A DNA stretch of 64,000 nt, taken from contig NC_011297.1 in NCBI RefSeq assembly GCF_000020965.1, forward strand, positions 1,522,525 through 1,586,524, read 5' to 3'. The notes beneath the pieces are model-generated. The model ran no database searches. It had not been told where the DNA came from and saw only the letters and a program-made list of their open reading frames with translations. Source of the stretch: Dictyoglomus thermophilum H-6-12. GTDB taxonomy: Bacteria > Dictyoglomota > Dictyoglomia > Dictyoglomales > Dictyoglomaceae. The translations under genes were made by a program, and so were the position numbers. Position 1 is the stretch's first letter. Every line of letters begins with the position of its first letter. This document shows positions 34,612 through 43,321 of the stretch, piece after piece.

Positions 34612-34637
34612 AAATTATTTTACTAAATTATTTTACT
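34612..34637. repeat. Tandem 13-bp duplication at the GH3 stop codon
   Basis: AAATTATTTTACT occurs twice in immediate succession (34612-34624, 34625-34637). The GH3 stop codon (34628-34630) lies in the second copy. Confidence 0.7.
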
Positions 34638-36898
34638 ATAAAAAAGCCCTTTAATCTTATATCCTCTGAAGAGCTCCCAATTAAAACCTCAAACCTTCCA
34701 GGCTCTACTACAAGCTCCATATCCATACTTAAAAACTCAAGATCTCTTCTATTAAGTTTAAAAGAAACTGTCTTTCTTTCTCCTACATCAAGCGTTACCC
34801 TTTCAAATCTCTTAAGCTCTTTTATTGGTCTCGCTACACTTGCAAACTCATCATGCAGATAAAGCTGAACCACCTCATCTCCTTTGTATTTGCCTATATT
34901 CTCAATATCAAAGGTTATTACAACTTCGCCATCTCTTGGAATCTCCTCAGGGGTTATACGCAAATTGCTATACTTAAAATCCGTATAAGAAAGCCCATAT
35001 CCAAAAGGAAAGAGATATTGATTTCCCCTTAAATCTACATAATCATCAACCCTACCTGAAGGTTTATGATTGTAATAAAGAGGCAACTGGCTTGAATACT
35101 TAGGAAAAGATATTGGCAATTTTCCTCCCGGATTATAATCCCCAAAAAGCACATCAGCTATAGCATTACCGCCTTCTTCTCCTGGGTACCATGCCTCTAT
35201 TACCGCTTGTACTTTATCAATCCAGTTCATCATAGTTATAGCACTACCATTTATGAGCACTACAATTACTGGAGTATTTGTATTACAAATCTCCTTTATA
35301 AGATCTTCTTGTACTCCTGGCAAATTAAGATTATGTCTATCTCTTTGTTCTCCTTCTGTCTCAGGAACAGAATTCCCCATAAATAAAATCGCCACATCAC
35401 TTTTTTGAGCTATCTTAATAGCCTCATCAAATCCAGATTTAGAAGTATCATTTAATCCGCAACCTTCAGCAAAATAAACTTTGACTTTATCTCCAAGCTT
35501 ATTCTTTATACCTTCAAGAGGAGTAACTACCTTTACTCCATAACCACTATATCCTCCTAACCTCGGTACAGCCGCATTTGGCCCAATAACCGCTATGGAT
35601 CTTATATCTTTATTTAATGGTAAAATTCCTTCATTTTTCAGAAGCACTATAGACTCTCGTGCAACTCTTAAGGCTAATTCTCTATGTTCACTACAATCAT
35701 TTATTCTCTCTGCATAATCGGGATCTACAAATGGATTATCAAAAAGCCCAATCCAAAACTTTACTCTTAAAACTCTCCTTACTGCTTCATCGAGGGTATC
35801 TTGAGATAACTTACTCTCTCTAATAAGACCTGGAATCTCTTCAAAACAGTCACTATCAGGAAGTTCCATATCCAGTCCTGCTTCTAAGGAAAGCTTTGCT
35901 GCTTCAGCTTTTGACTCAGCTACTTTATGTTTTGTCATCAAATGAAGCACTGAAAAGTAATCTGAAACTACATATCCCTTGAATCCCCATTCCTTCCTCA
36001 AAATCCTTGTTAATAGCCATTTATTTGAAGAACATGGAATGCCATCAAGGGAATTATAAGCAGCCATAAGAGATAAAGCTCCTGCCTCCTCTATACTTGC
36101 CCTGAAAGCTGGAAAATATATTTCTCTCAAAAGCCTCTCAGAGAAATGTATAGGATAGCTATCCCTTCCACCGTCCCCCACAAAATTTGCCACAAAATGC
36201 TTTGGAGTAGCAATAACCCCCTGTTCTTGAACCCCTTTTATATATGCCACGGCCATCCTAGAAGCAAGGTATGGATCTTCCCCATAAGTTTCTTCCGTTC
36301 TACCACATCTAGGATCTCTTGCAATATTTATAGTAGGTGATAAAACCTGATGTATTCCTCTTGATCTCGTTTCTTTACCAATAGCAGTAGCAACCTGATA
36401 TATAAGCTCTGGATTCCAAGTACTTGCCATTCCTATGGCTTGAGGGAAAATGGTAGATCCTTTTGCCATACATCCATGCAAAGCTTCATCATGTATCAAT
36501 ATGGGAATTTTAACTCTACTATTTTCCAGTACATACTTCTGAATTTCATTCGCAAATTGAGCACTTTCCCTAGGAGACATAGATCTCAAAGCACAACTAA
36601 GCTCACCTATCGGATACTTTTTTTCTACTCCCTCTAAAACTACTTCTTTCCACATTTTTTTCCATAATGTTTTTGTCATTCCTTCAGCTAATTCTCTGTT
36701 ACTATAAAAATTAAAAATAAAGCCCATAATTTTTTCTTTAAGTTCAGGCCTTAGTTCCGAGAAAAAATCTTCTAAAAGTAATTTTCCAATAACTTTGGAA
36801 ATAGATATACTTCTTGCTTTTAATTGGGCTACTTTTTCGTCTAAACTCATACTTGAAAGCAAAGATTCTATCTTTTCTTCAATTTTTTCCTTTTCCAT
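34628..36898 (-). CDS. GH3 beta-glycosidase (beta-xylosidase or beta-glucosidase)
   Basis: The 756-residue protein has the GH3 N-terminal barrel with the nucleophile Asp in YVVSDYFSV (about residue 312), the KHF motif (ATPKHFVANF), a second alpha/beta domain (LLKNEGILPL...VAILFMGN), and a C-terminal fibronectin-like domain (about 640-756). There is no signal peptide, so it acts in the cytoplasm. It lies between a binding protein and permeases and carries an extended N-terminus of about 130 residues before the HDEALHG segment, as in many GH3 beta-xylosidases. Context (GH67, shared operator type) favours xylo-oligosaccharides; beta-glucosidase activity is possible. Confidence 0.9.
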   Translation of the reverse strand: MEKEKIEEKIESLLSSMSLDEKVAQLKARSISISKVIGKLLLEDFFSELRPELKEKIMGFIFNFYSNRELAEGMTKTLWKKMWKEVVLEGVEKKYPIGELSCALRSMSPRESAQFANEIQKYVLENSRVKIPILIHDEALHGCMAKGSTIFPQAIGMASTWNPELIYQVATAIGKETRSRGIHQVLSPTINIARDPRCGRTEETYGEDPYLASRMAVAYIKGVQEQGVIATPKHFVANFVGDGGRDSYPIHFSERLLREIYFPAFRASIEEAGALSLMAAYNSLDGIPCSSNKWLLTRILRKEWGFKGYVVSDYFSVLHLMTKHKVAESKAEAAKLSLEAGLDMELPDSDCFEEIPGLIRESKLSQDTLDEAVRRVLRVKFWIGLFDNPFVDPDYAERINDCSEHRELALRVARESIVLLKNEGILPLNKDIRSIAVIGPNAAVPRLGGYSGYGVKVVTPLEGIKNKLGDKVKVYFAEGCGLNDTSKSGFDEAIKIAQKSDVAILFMGNSVPETEGEQRDRHNLNLPGVQEDLIKEICNTNTPVIVVLINGSAITMMNWIDKVQAVIEAWYPGEEGGNAIADVLFGDYNPGGKLPISFPKYSSQLPLYYNHKPSGRVDDYVDLRGNQYLFPFGYGLSYTDFKYSNLRITPEEIPRDGEVVITFDIENIGKYKGDEVVQLYLHDEFASVARPIKELKRFERVTLDVGERKTVSFKLNRRDLEFLSMDMELVVEPGRFEVLIGSSSEDIRLKGFFIVK

Positions 36899-36936
36899 TT
36901 CCCAATTACTCCTTACTTCAATTTCTTTAATTTTTT

Positions 36937-36956
36937 AGCCCCCCTTTCGGGGGGCT
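36937..36956. terminator. Hairpin after the binding-protein gene; U-tract only on the opposite strand
   Basis: An 8-bp stem (AGCCCCCC / GGGGGGCT) with loop TTTC lies 10 bases after the binding-protein stop. The run of T follows it on the plus strand (TTTTTTATTTTT), where no gene reads. On the coding strand it is followed by A/T sequence without a U-run. Confidence 0.65.
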
Positions 36957-36966
36957 TTTTTTATTT

Positions 36967-38847
36967 TTACTTCCTTCCTGTTGGCTTTAAGAAAGGTAGC
37001 ATGTACTTAAAGTTGGGCCAATGATGGTATGGTATACAGTATGGATTTTCTTGAGTTGGATAATTGGTCCAATAGTATTCGTTGTAACATGCAATGCCAG
37101 GATAAGAACAAGTTGGAATTCCTGCCATCTCCTCAAATGCAATCTTTAATCCTTCCATTCCTAACATCCTTACTTTGAGACTGTTCCAATCAGTCTTTGC
37201 CAATTCTTCTATTACTTTATCCATACGAGGATTGCTCCATCTGCTTGGATGACCAAAAGTTCTATCACCTATAGGTCTCACATACTCTGATCTCCATGCA
37301 TTGAAAGTTCTGTACATATCAGGATGTCCACCCCATGGTTCAGTGGCTGGCCAATCAGAACATGCATCGAAATTACCATACTGTAGCAATGTTGGTCTTT
37401 GCTCTGTAGTTACCACTTCTACATCAATACCAAATTTCTTCCACTGTTGAGCAGCTGCAAAACCATTCCTAAAGTCTGGATGAGATGGGTTAGTATGAGC
37501 AAGAATAGTCATCTTCCATGGTTTACCATCTGGCAATAACCACTTACCATCTTTATCTCTCTTGAAGCCATTTTTTATAAGTAGCTTTTCTGCAATATCA
37601 GGTGCATATTTGAACCATCCAATTCCAAAGATCTCTCTTATAACTTTTGGATCAGTAGGTACCTTATATCCTCTCTTTCTTGCATATTCTGCAAGTCTCA
37701 TAGGAGCGTCAGGATCAAATACTTTAAACTTCTGTCCATCTACTGTTATTGTGAAATTCTTCAACCAACTCTCTAATGGTTCATAATACCATTTTATATA
37801 AGCTGGTGTTGGTGGAACAAGAAGAGCTCCCATAGTTGCAGCACCATCAAAGGCTGTAGCAAGGAAATCTACAATATCAATAGATAAAGTTAACGCCCAT
37901 CTTACTTCTTTATTATTATATGGTTCTTTAGCTGTATTGAAGTAAATTCCAGTAATACATGGATCTACATTTACAATATATGGGAAATCTTTCATGTAAG
38001 CCCTTGCATATTTATTGGTTTGAAGCACAGATCTAAGACCTTCCATAGTAAGATCTGCCATGTCAAGTTGATTATTATTGACTGCAAGCACTTGCTTCTC
38101 TGTTGGACCTGCATAGAAGAACAATACATATTTAGGTTGAGGCATTCCAAATAATTTTCCTGTTGGTGTTCTTTGCCAATCGTCTCTCCTCTTCCAGAGA
38201 ATCCAATAACCACCTGGATCATAGCTGTCTACTACGTATGGACCAGAGCTTACTGGAGGATTGAAAGTAAAGGAGGCTGGATCTTTTACCTTCTCGAAGA
38301 TATGTTTAGGAAGTGGTCTACAAGCACCCCATCTATCAAGGAAATAAGTATGGAATCTTGCATTAGGCTCCTTCAGAGTTATTCTTACTGTATATTTATC
38401 AACTTTAGTAATTTTATCTACTTCTTGGAAAGATGCATGATATGCCATAGCTGGATTGCTTTTTGCAAGTTCAATGTGATATATAAGGTCATCGGCGGTA
38501 ATTTCTACTCCATCGCTCCAATAGCATCCAGATCTTAGTTTAATAGTTAAAGTCTTGAAATCATTGCTATACTGAGGAGCAGAAGCTGCCAAAGCATTAA
38601 TCACTTTACCTGTTGCAGGATCTACAATCCAAAGAGGCTCAAGCATTAATTGTTGAATACCCCTATCAGGAGTTATCCAAGAAGATGTCCAAGAGTTAAA
38701 ATTATCAGGCGCTACAATTCTACCAGTTAAGATATTTGCAATCAGTGTTTCATTTCTTGGAACATTGGGAGCAAGTTGAGAAAAACCTACTTGAGACAAC
38801 ATTAAGAAAATCAATAAAAATAGGGAAACAAATACAAACTTCCTCAT
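36967..38847 (-). CDS. Extracytoplasmic solute-binding protein, family 5 (Dpp/Opp type), probably xylo-oligosaccharide
   Basis: The 626-residue protein has a Sec signal peptide (cleavage near residue 23) and family 5 signatures (LKTLTIKLRSGCYWSDGVEITADDLIYHIE, KEVRWALTLSIDIVDFL). It is exported and delivers substrate to the importer encoded downstream (33586-30747). It is first in an operon with a GH3 glycosidase, behind a promoter with consensus -35 and -10 boxes and a CG-centred operator. Aromatic-rich stretches (many Trp and Tyr) suit sugar stacking. Confidence 0.87.
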   Translation of the reverse strand: MRKFVFVSLFLLIFLMLSQVGFSQLAPNVPRNETLIANILTGRIVAPDNFNSWTSSWITPDRGIQQLMLEPLWIVDPATGKVINALAASAPQYSNDFKTLTIKLRSGCYWSDGVEITADDLIYHIELAKSNPAMAYHASFQEVDKITKVDKYTVRITLKEPNARFHTYFLDRWGACRPLPKHIFEKVKDPASFTFNPPVSSGPYVVDSYDPGGYWILWKRRDDWQRTPTGKLFGMPQPKYVLFFYAGPTEKQVLAVNNNQLDMADLTMEGLRSVLQTNKYARAYMKDFPYIVNVDPCITGIYFNTAKEPYNNKEVRWALTLSIDIVDFLATAFDGAATMGALLVPPTPAYIKWYYEPLESWLKNFTITVDGQKFKVFDPDAPMRLAEYARKRGYKVPTDPKVIREIFGIGWFKYAPDIAEKLLIKNGFKRDKDGKWLLPDGKPWKMTILAHTNPSHPDFRNGFAAAQQWKKFGIDVEVVTTEQRPTLLQYGNFDACSDWPATEPWGGHPDMYRTFNAWRSEYVRPIGDRTFGHPSRWSNPRMDKVIEELAKTDWNSLKVRMLGMEGLKIAFEEMAGIPTCSYPGIACYNEYYWTNYPTQENPYCIPYHHWPNFKYMLPFLKPTGRK

Positions 38848-38943
38848 ACAACAACCCCCTCTTCTACAGAAATTGAATCAATAATTGAAACTTAGCTTTA
38901 ACTTTTAGAAAAAACACCTCCTTCCCTTAAGAAAAACAATCAT

Positions 38944-38955
38944 GCAATCGTTTCA
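38944..38955. promoter_or_regulatory. LacI-type operator, xylan set (site 4)
   Basis: GCAATCGTTTCA is CG-centred and close to the GCAAACGTTTGC type. It lies just downstream of the -10, over the predicted transcription start. Confidence 0.55.
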
Positions 38956-38960
38956 ATAAT

Positions 38961-38988
38961 ATTATAACTAAAATTTTAATTGTGTCAA
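38961..38988 (-). promoter_or_regulatory. Promoter of the binding protein/GH3/importer operon
   Basis: On the minus strand a perfect TTGACA (38988-38983) and perfect TATAAT (38966-38961) are spaced by 16 bases. It is the strongest-looking promoter of the xylan set, consistent with high expression under repressor control. Confidence 0.7.
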
Positions 38989-39028
38989 TCAAGGCAAAAG
39001 TTTATTTATGAAACTAAGTTTTTCTAAT

Positions 39029-39058
39029 TTGACAATAGTAAGTAGAAGAGAGTATAAT
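39029..39058 (+). promoter_or_regulatory. Promoter of the radical SAM gene at 39107
   Basis: Perfect TTGACA (39029-39034) and TATAAT (39053-39058) are spaced by 18 bases. AGGGGAGGTGG precedes the start codon. Confidence 0.65.
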
Positions 39059-39106
39059 TTACTACAATAAATTTTGGTTATTTTGGATATTTAGGGGAGG
39101 TGGACT

Positions 39107-40495
39107 ATGAGTAACAAAAATTTAAGGCTTAAAATGTATTTAGGGGATATGTTATTCGAATCAATATTTAAGTATGTAGCCAAGGATTACAAAAGAAGAA
39201 TCCCAAAACTTATAAATTTGGTAAAAAGATTCAGTCCTGATGAAGGAACAGACAAAATTATAAGGATTGTAGAGGAGTATCTTCAAAAAGATCCTGCTGT
39301 TCAGCGATTAATACACAGAGTTTTTACTGACTATGATCCTAATTATGCATCGAGAATATTCGCAAATGTAATATTAAATGTAGGATTTTTCTGGATATAT
39401 TTTAACAACCAAAATTCAAAAAGAGACATACCAACTCCATATACCATATTGATAAGCCCTACTATGAGATGTAATTTACAATGTTTAGGATGTTATGCAG
39501 GTAATTATACTAAAAATGATGACCTTCCTCCAGAAATAGTTGAAAGAATAATAAAAGAAGGAGAAGAGATTGGTACATACTTTTATACCATTCTTGGAGG
39601 CGAACCTTTTGTATATCCAGATCTTTTAGATATAGTGAACAGACACCCAAGATCAGTATTTCAAATATTTACAAACGCGACTCTCTTAGATGAAAGGAAA
39701 ATAGAAAGATTTTGGAAGAGCAAAAATGTGGTACCTGTATTATCAATAGAGGGAGGAAAAGAAGAAACAGATTATAGACGAGGAGTAGGAGTGTATGAAA
39801 AAGTAGTGAATGCAATGGATCTTCTGAAAAAAGCCGGAATTCCTTTTGGATATTCTATAACTCTTACAAGAAACAATTTTGACGCTGTAACAAAGCCAGA
39901 ATTCTATCAATGGCTTGCTGACAAAGGTGCATTCTTTGGTTGGACATTCCTCTACATGCCCGTTGGGAAAGATGATGATCCATCATTAATGCCTACTCCC
40001 GAGCAAAGAGCAGAATACGGAAAATTTATAAGAAGAATAAGAGGACATCTACCTATATATCCAATGGACTTCTGGAATGATGCTCCATATGTAGGTGGTT
40101 GCATAGCAGGTGGGACAAGATATTTACATATCAACCATAAAGGAGAAGTAGAACCCTGCATATTTGCACACTTTGCAGTAGATAATATCAAAGAAAAACC
40201 CCTTGTAGAAGTCCTTAATTCGCAATTTTTCAGAGAAATAAGGAAAAGACAACCTTTTCATGAAAACTTACTTCTTCCTTGTATGATTATAGATTCTCCT
40301 TGGATCTTAAGAGAGATTGTACAAAAAACTGGTGCTCACCCAACCCACCCTGGAGCTGACGATGTAATTACTAAATTTGCCCCAATACTTGATGAATATG
40401 CAAAAGGCGTAAGAAAGGCTCTAAATCCAATATGGGTTGAGGAATTTAATAAGCCACTTCCTAAGGAAGAAAAAGAGAAGGCAGGAGTTGAGTAA
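39107..40495 (+). CDS. Radical SAM/SPASM-like enzyme with long N-terminal domain
   Basis: The 462-residue protein has about 115 N-terminal residues before the radical SAM domain, helical and containing a hydrophobic segment NVILNVGFFWIYF. The cluster motif is CNLQCLGC (about residue 124), followed by LGGEPFVYPDL. The C-terminal half has SPASM-like Cys (GGCIAGGTRYLHINHKG, VEPCIF, LLPCMI). I do not recognise the substrate. It is co-transcribed with a winged-helix membrane protein (2-base gap), and the hydrophobic N-terminal stretch suggests work at the membrane. A perfect consensus promoter implies substantial expression. Confidence 0.85.
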   Translation: MSNKNLRLKMYLGDMLFESIFKYVAKDYKRRIPKLINLVKRFSPDEGTDKIIRIVEEYLQKDPAVQRLIHRVFTDYDPNYASRIFANVILNVGFFWIYFNNQNSKRDIPTPYTILISPTMRCNLQCLGCYAGNYTKNDDLPPEIVERIIKEGEEIGTYFYTILGGEPFVYPDLLDIVNRHPRSVFQIFTNATLLDERKIERFWKSKNVVPVLSIEGGKEETDYRRGVGVYEKVVNAMDLLKKAGIPFGYSITLTRNNFDAVTKPEFYQWLADKGAFFGWTFLYMPVGKDDDPSLMPTPEQRAEYGKFIRRIRGHLPIYPMDFWNDAPYVGGCIAGGTRYLHINHKGEVEPCIFAHFAVDNIKEKPLVEVLNSQFFREIRKRQPFHENLLLPCMIIDSPWILREIVQKTGAHPTHPGADDVITKFAPILDEYAKGVRKALNPIWVEEFNKPLPKEEKEKAGVE

Positions 40496-40497
40496 AT

Positions 40498-41082
40498 ATG
40501 AGTCTTACCGAAAGAAGAAGACAATTTTTGGAAACTTTAAAGACCTTATATGAAAAAAATAAAAGGCCTATACATTATGCAGAAATTGCAAAAGAACTTT
40601 CGGTAAGCCCAGCAACAGCCTATGACATAATGCAGATTCTTTACAAAGAAGGCTATATAGATGCAATATACCTTGAAAATTCTGTAAAAAATAAAAAAGG
40701 AAGAGGAAAAATATTTTTTAAACCCAAAGAATATGAAGAATCTGAAAAGTTTATGACAAATTTTCAAGAACTAAAAAGATATCCTTTTGCGATTGCTATA
40801 ATACTTTCCATTATGTTAACAATATTAAAAGATATTAAATTTTCTAAAGATCTAAGATCCATGATTGGTTTGCTAATAGGATTGTTACAATCTAACTTAG
40901 AATTAATTCTTGTTTTACTTCCGATCTTAATAATAGGATATGCAGGTAAAAAAATTTATGAGATCATACCTAATAATAAAATAAAAACCTATTTTGAAGA
41001 ATATATCAATTCCATAAACCAACTAGCAATAGAAGAAAAGAAAGTATTACTCAATTTTATCTTGAATATTCTTGAGATCTAA
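40498..41082 (+). CDS. Membrane protein with N-terminal winged-helix domain
   Basis: The 194-residue protein begins with a winged helix-turn-helix (RPIHYAEIAKELSVSPATAYDIMQILYKEGYI, residues about 22-55, MarR/Rrf2-like), a basic wing (KNKKGRGKIFFKP), then two hydrophobic segments (about 96-110 and 125-150) and an amphipathic tail. It is a putative membrane-tethered DNA-binding regulator. It starts two bases after the radical SAM gene. Its last 36 bases overlap the end of the convergent glycosyltransferase gene. Confidence 0.65.
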   Translation: MSLTERRRQFLETLKTLYEKNKRPIHYAEIAKELSVSPATAYDIMQILYKEGYIDAIYLENSVKNKKGRGKIFFKPKEYEESEKFMTNFQELKRYPFAIAIILSIMLTILKDIKFSKDLRSMIGLLIGLLQSNLELILVLLPILIIGYAGKKIYEIIPNNKIKTYFEEYINSINQLAIEEKKVLLNFILNILEI

Positions 41083-42216
41083 ATACCTTCTCCTTCGTGA
41101 GGAGGAATGGAGATTTTTATATCTCGCATTCTGAAAAAGCCTTCTCCATTCCTCCCTAAGAGGTTCTAAAGTAAGAAAATCCCTCCTCATACGTGGGGGT
41201 TTATTAAGTATTTCCTTATAAACTTCCACCATCATATTTGCCACGTTTTCCGCATTATACTCCTTTGCAAGTCTTAAAGCTCTTTTTTGATACTCTTCTC
41301 TAAAAGATAAATCCTGATAAAGATTTAAGATATAGTTCTTAAATTCCTCATCATTCTTAGCTGGTATATACCAATCCCTATATGGCTCTCTATATTCTGG
41401 ATTATCTCTAAGAAGAAGAGGAAGTCCGCAAGATGCTGCTTCTAGAACAGCCATTGGAAAATTCTCCTGATAAGATGGGAAGAAAAATATATCTGCAGCA
41501 TTTAGGTAAATTGGCATTTCTTCATAAGGTATAAGGCCTGTAAAAATAACATTAGGAGGAGCCTTTTTTATCTTTTCATTCATCTCTATATAACCTGCTG
41601 TAAGCACTGAAAAGGGCTGTCCACCTACCCACACAAATTTAATGAAGGGTAAACTATTAGCCACTTCTAAAAAGGTATCAACACCTTTTCGGGGTTGAAT
41701 CTGTCCAGAACAAATAGCCACAAAATCTTCCTCGGAAAGCCCAAGTCTTCTCCTTCCTTCCATACGCAGTTCTTGACTCTTATAAAATCTTTCTAAGTTT
41801 ACAGGATTAGGGACAAAAACTATAGGAGCTTTCACTCCAATCTCCTCTAATTCCTCTTTTACTTTAGGAGAAACGGCAATTACCATGTCAGCTAAGTTAT
41901 AATATCTCACCAAGTATGAAGTAAAAAGAGGAAGCCACAAGTTTGAAAGAATAAAACTACCCAAAACTGATTCTGGAACTACATGGGCACTAATTACCAA
42001 TCTCCTTCCAGTGAGAAGCCCTTTACTTATAGCATAAGGTCCTGGAGTATGAAGATGTGCAATATCAAATAAACCATTTGCATTAAGAAAAACTTCCACA
42101 TCATCTCTCTTCTTAAGAGCCTCTGTTAATACCAGAGTTGCAGTATAAACCCCCTGCCCCTTTACTTCCCATGCTTGAGCCTCGGAGACGATATTTACAG
42201 TTATTTTATTTCCCAT
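41047..42216 (-). CDS. GT4-family glycosyltransferase
   Basis: The 389-residue protein has a GT-B fold. The C-terminal domain has the GT4 signatures VPNPVNLERF, ICSGQIQPRKGVDTFLEVA, and the nucleotide-sugar-binding E-x7-E region ENFPMAVLEAASCGLP. The N-terminal domain (HLHTPGPYAIS) resembles diacylglycerol glucosyltransferases, so a glycolipid product is plausible but not certain. A basic C-terminal tail (SSSRRRRYLD) could bind membrane surface. It follows the Nif3-like gene by four bases. Confidence 0.85.
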   Translation of the reverse strand: MGNKITVNIVSEAQAWEVKGQGVYTATLVLTEALKKRDDVEVFLNANGLFDIAHLHTPGPYAISKGLLTGRRLVISAHVVPESVLGSFILSNLWLPLFTSYLVRYYNLADMVIAVSPKVKEELEEIGVKAPIVFVPNPVNLERFYKSQELRMEGRRRLGLSEEDFVAICSGQIQPRKGVDTFLEVANSLPFIKFVWVGGQPFSVLTAGYIEMNEKIKKAPPNVIFTGLIPYEEMPIYLNAADIFFFPSYQENFPMAVLEAASCGLPLLLRDNPEYREPYRDWYIPAKNDEEFKNYILNLYQDLSFREEYQKRALRLAKEYNAENVANMMVEVYKEILNKPPRMRRDFLTLEPLREEWRRLFQNARYKNLHSSSRRRRYLDLKNIQDKIE

Positions 42217-42220
42217 AGTC

Positions 42221-43180
42221 CTACTCCCCCACCCTTGAGACCCTTATAAATCCAGAACAGTTCAATATTTCAATTCCTCTTAACTCAAGGTTGTCCAAAA
42301 GAATATTCATACCAAGAGAATCAGAAGCCATATGCCCAGCTATAACTACGTTTATATGGTGTTTCTCCGCCTCTTTACGATGTTCTTCACTCATATGCAT
42401 TCCAACTATGGTACCAACCCCTACCTCCGCAAGTTTTGATATTACCTCTACAGGGCCCTCTGTTCCTCCAGTCATATCTACAAAGATCTTCCCTGCTCTA
42501 TTCTTAGGATTACCAACAAGTATTTTAGGGGGATTATTTCTCTTACTTGCTTCTCTATACTCTGGTATATCTTCTAAAAGTTCTATAACCTCTTGTAAAT
42601 TATATGGGGTTTTAACATCAAAAAGTTTCTGTAAATAAGTAGCAACACAGTTGTCTGCTGGTGTATGACAGCACATAAAAGGTACTTCAAGAAGTCTTGC
42701 TGCATCAACGCTCTTATTGTGATTAGCAGGCATCACTTTTCTTTCAACTTCTGAAATCCTAGGATATAAGACACCCTCTGCATAATTTATTGGAACCCCT
42801 ATCTTAGCCAGTAAATCCTCTTGAAGATGCATTACCTCATAAAAATTAGCATAAGCATAGCCTGCAGGATGGTGAGATATAACAAGATCTATTTCTTTTC
42901 CGTTTCTTCCTAATTCTTTTGCAAGCAAAATCTCAGAGGTATCAATATCTATTCCCACAAGAACTCTCTTAACTTCTTTGTTAGGATCACCATTCAATAT
43001 TCTAGTATCAGCATAGGGATTTCTTAGCTTTTCTAAATCGAATCTTTCTTTCTCTTTATCACTTAATTTTTCATAATCTTTTTTTGTTCTCTCTAAAATC
43101 TCTTGAACCTTATCCCAACCTCTGGGATCATTTTTCATGCCCAAATCTACAAATAATTCATATATCTCTCTTACATTCAT
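42221..43180 (-). CDS. Nif3-like dinuclear-metal protein
   Basis: The 319-residue protein shows the NIF3/DUF34 metal-binding motifs: VGIDIDTSE, ISHHPAG (about residue 108), CHTPADN, and a C-terminal GHMASDSLGMN. Members form hexameric rings with two-metal sites; a link to GTP cyclohydrolase I-like activity is known only for some. An extra N-terminal segment of about 55 residues precedes the core. I start it at ATG 43180 behind GAGGAGG; the frame's first ATG (43207) lies upstream of that site. It shares an operon with the GT4 gene. Confidence 0.85.
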   Translation of the reverse strand: MNVREIYELFVDLGMKNDPRGWDKVQEILERTKKDYEKLSDKEKERFDLEKLRNPYADTRILNGDPNKEVKRVLVGIDIDTSEILLAKELGRNGKEIDLVISHHPAGYAYANFYEVMHLQEDLLAKIGVPINYAEGVLYPRISEVERKVMPANHNKSVDAARLLEVPFMCCHTPADNCVATYLQKLFDVKTPYNLQEVIELLEDIPEYREASKRNNPPKILVGNPKNRAGKIFVDMTGGTEGPVEVISKLAEVGVGTIVGMHMSEEHRKEAEKHHINVVIAGHMASDSLGMNILLDNLELRGIEILNCSGFIRVSRVGE

Positions 43181-43263
43181 AAGTCTATCCTCCTCAGAAT
43201 CAAGCATTACGAGAAAAACTGAACATTAATATTATAACAGATAAAAACTTTTCCTTAAAAATA

Positions 43264-43293
43264 AAAGGGGAGGACTCTAAAATCCTCCCCTTT
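43264..43293 (-). terminator. Rho-independent terminator of the arabinose operon
   Basis: An 11-bp perfect stem (AAAGGGGAGGA / TCCTCCCCTTT) with an 8-base loop is followed on the minus strand by TATTTTTAAGG. It ends the operon that includes the isomerase gene. Confidence 0.8.
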
Positions 43294-43321
43294 CTAAATC
43301 TTATTTAAGTAATTAACTTAC

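Noticed and set aside
38173-38538. 121-residue plus-strand frame inside the binding-protein gene at 36967
   Set aside because: Antisense shadow of a gene with a signal peptide and family motifs.
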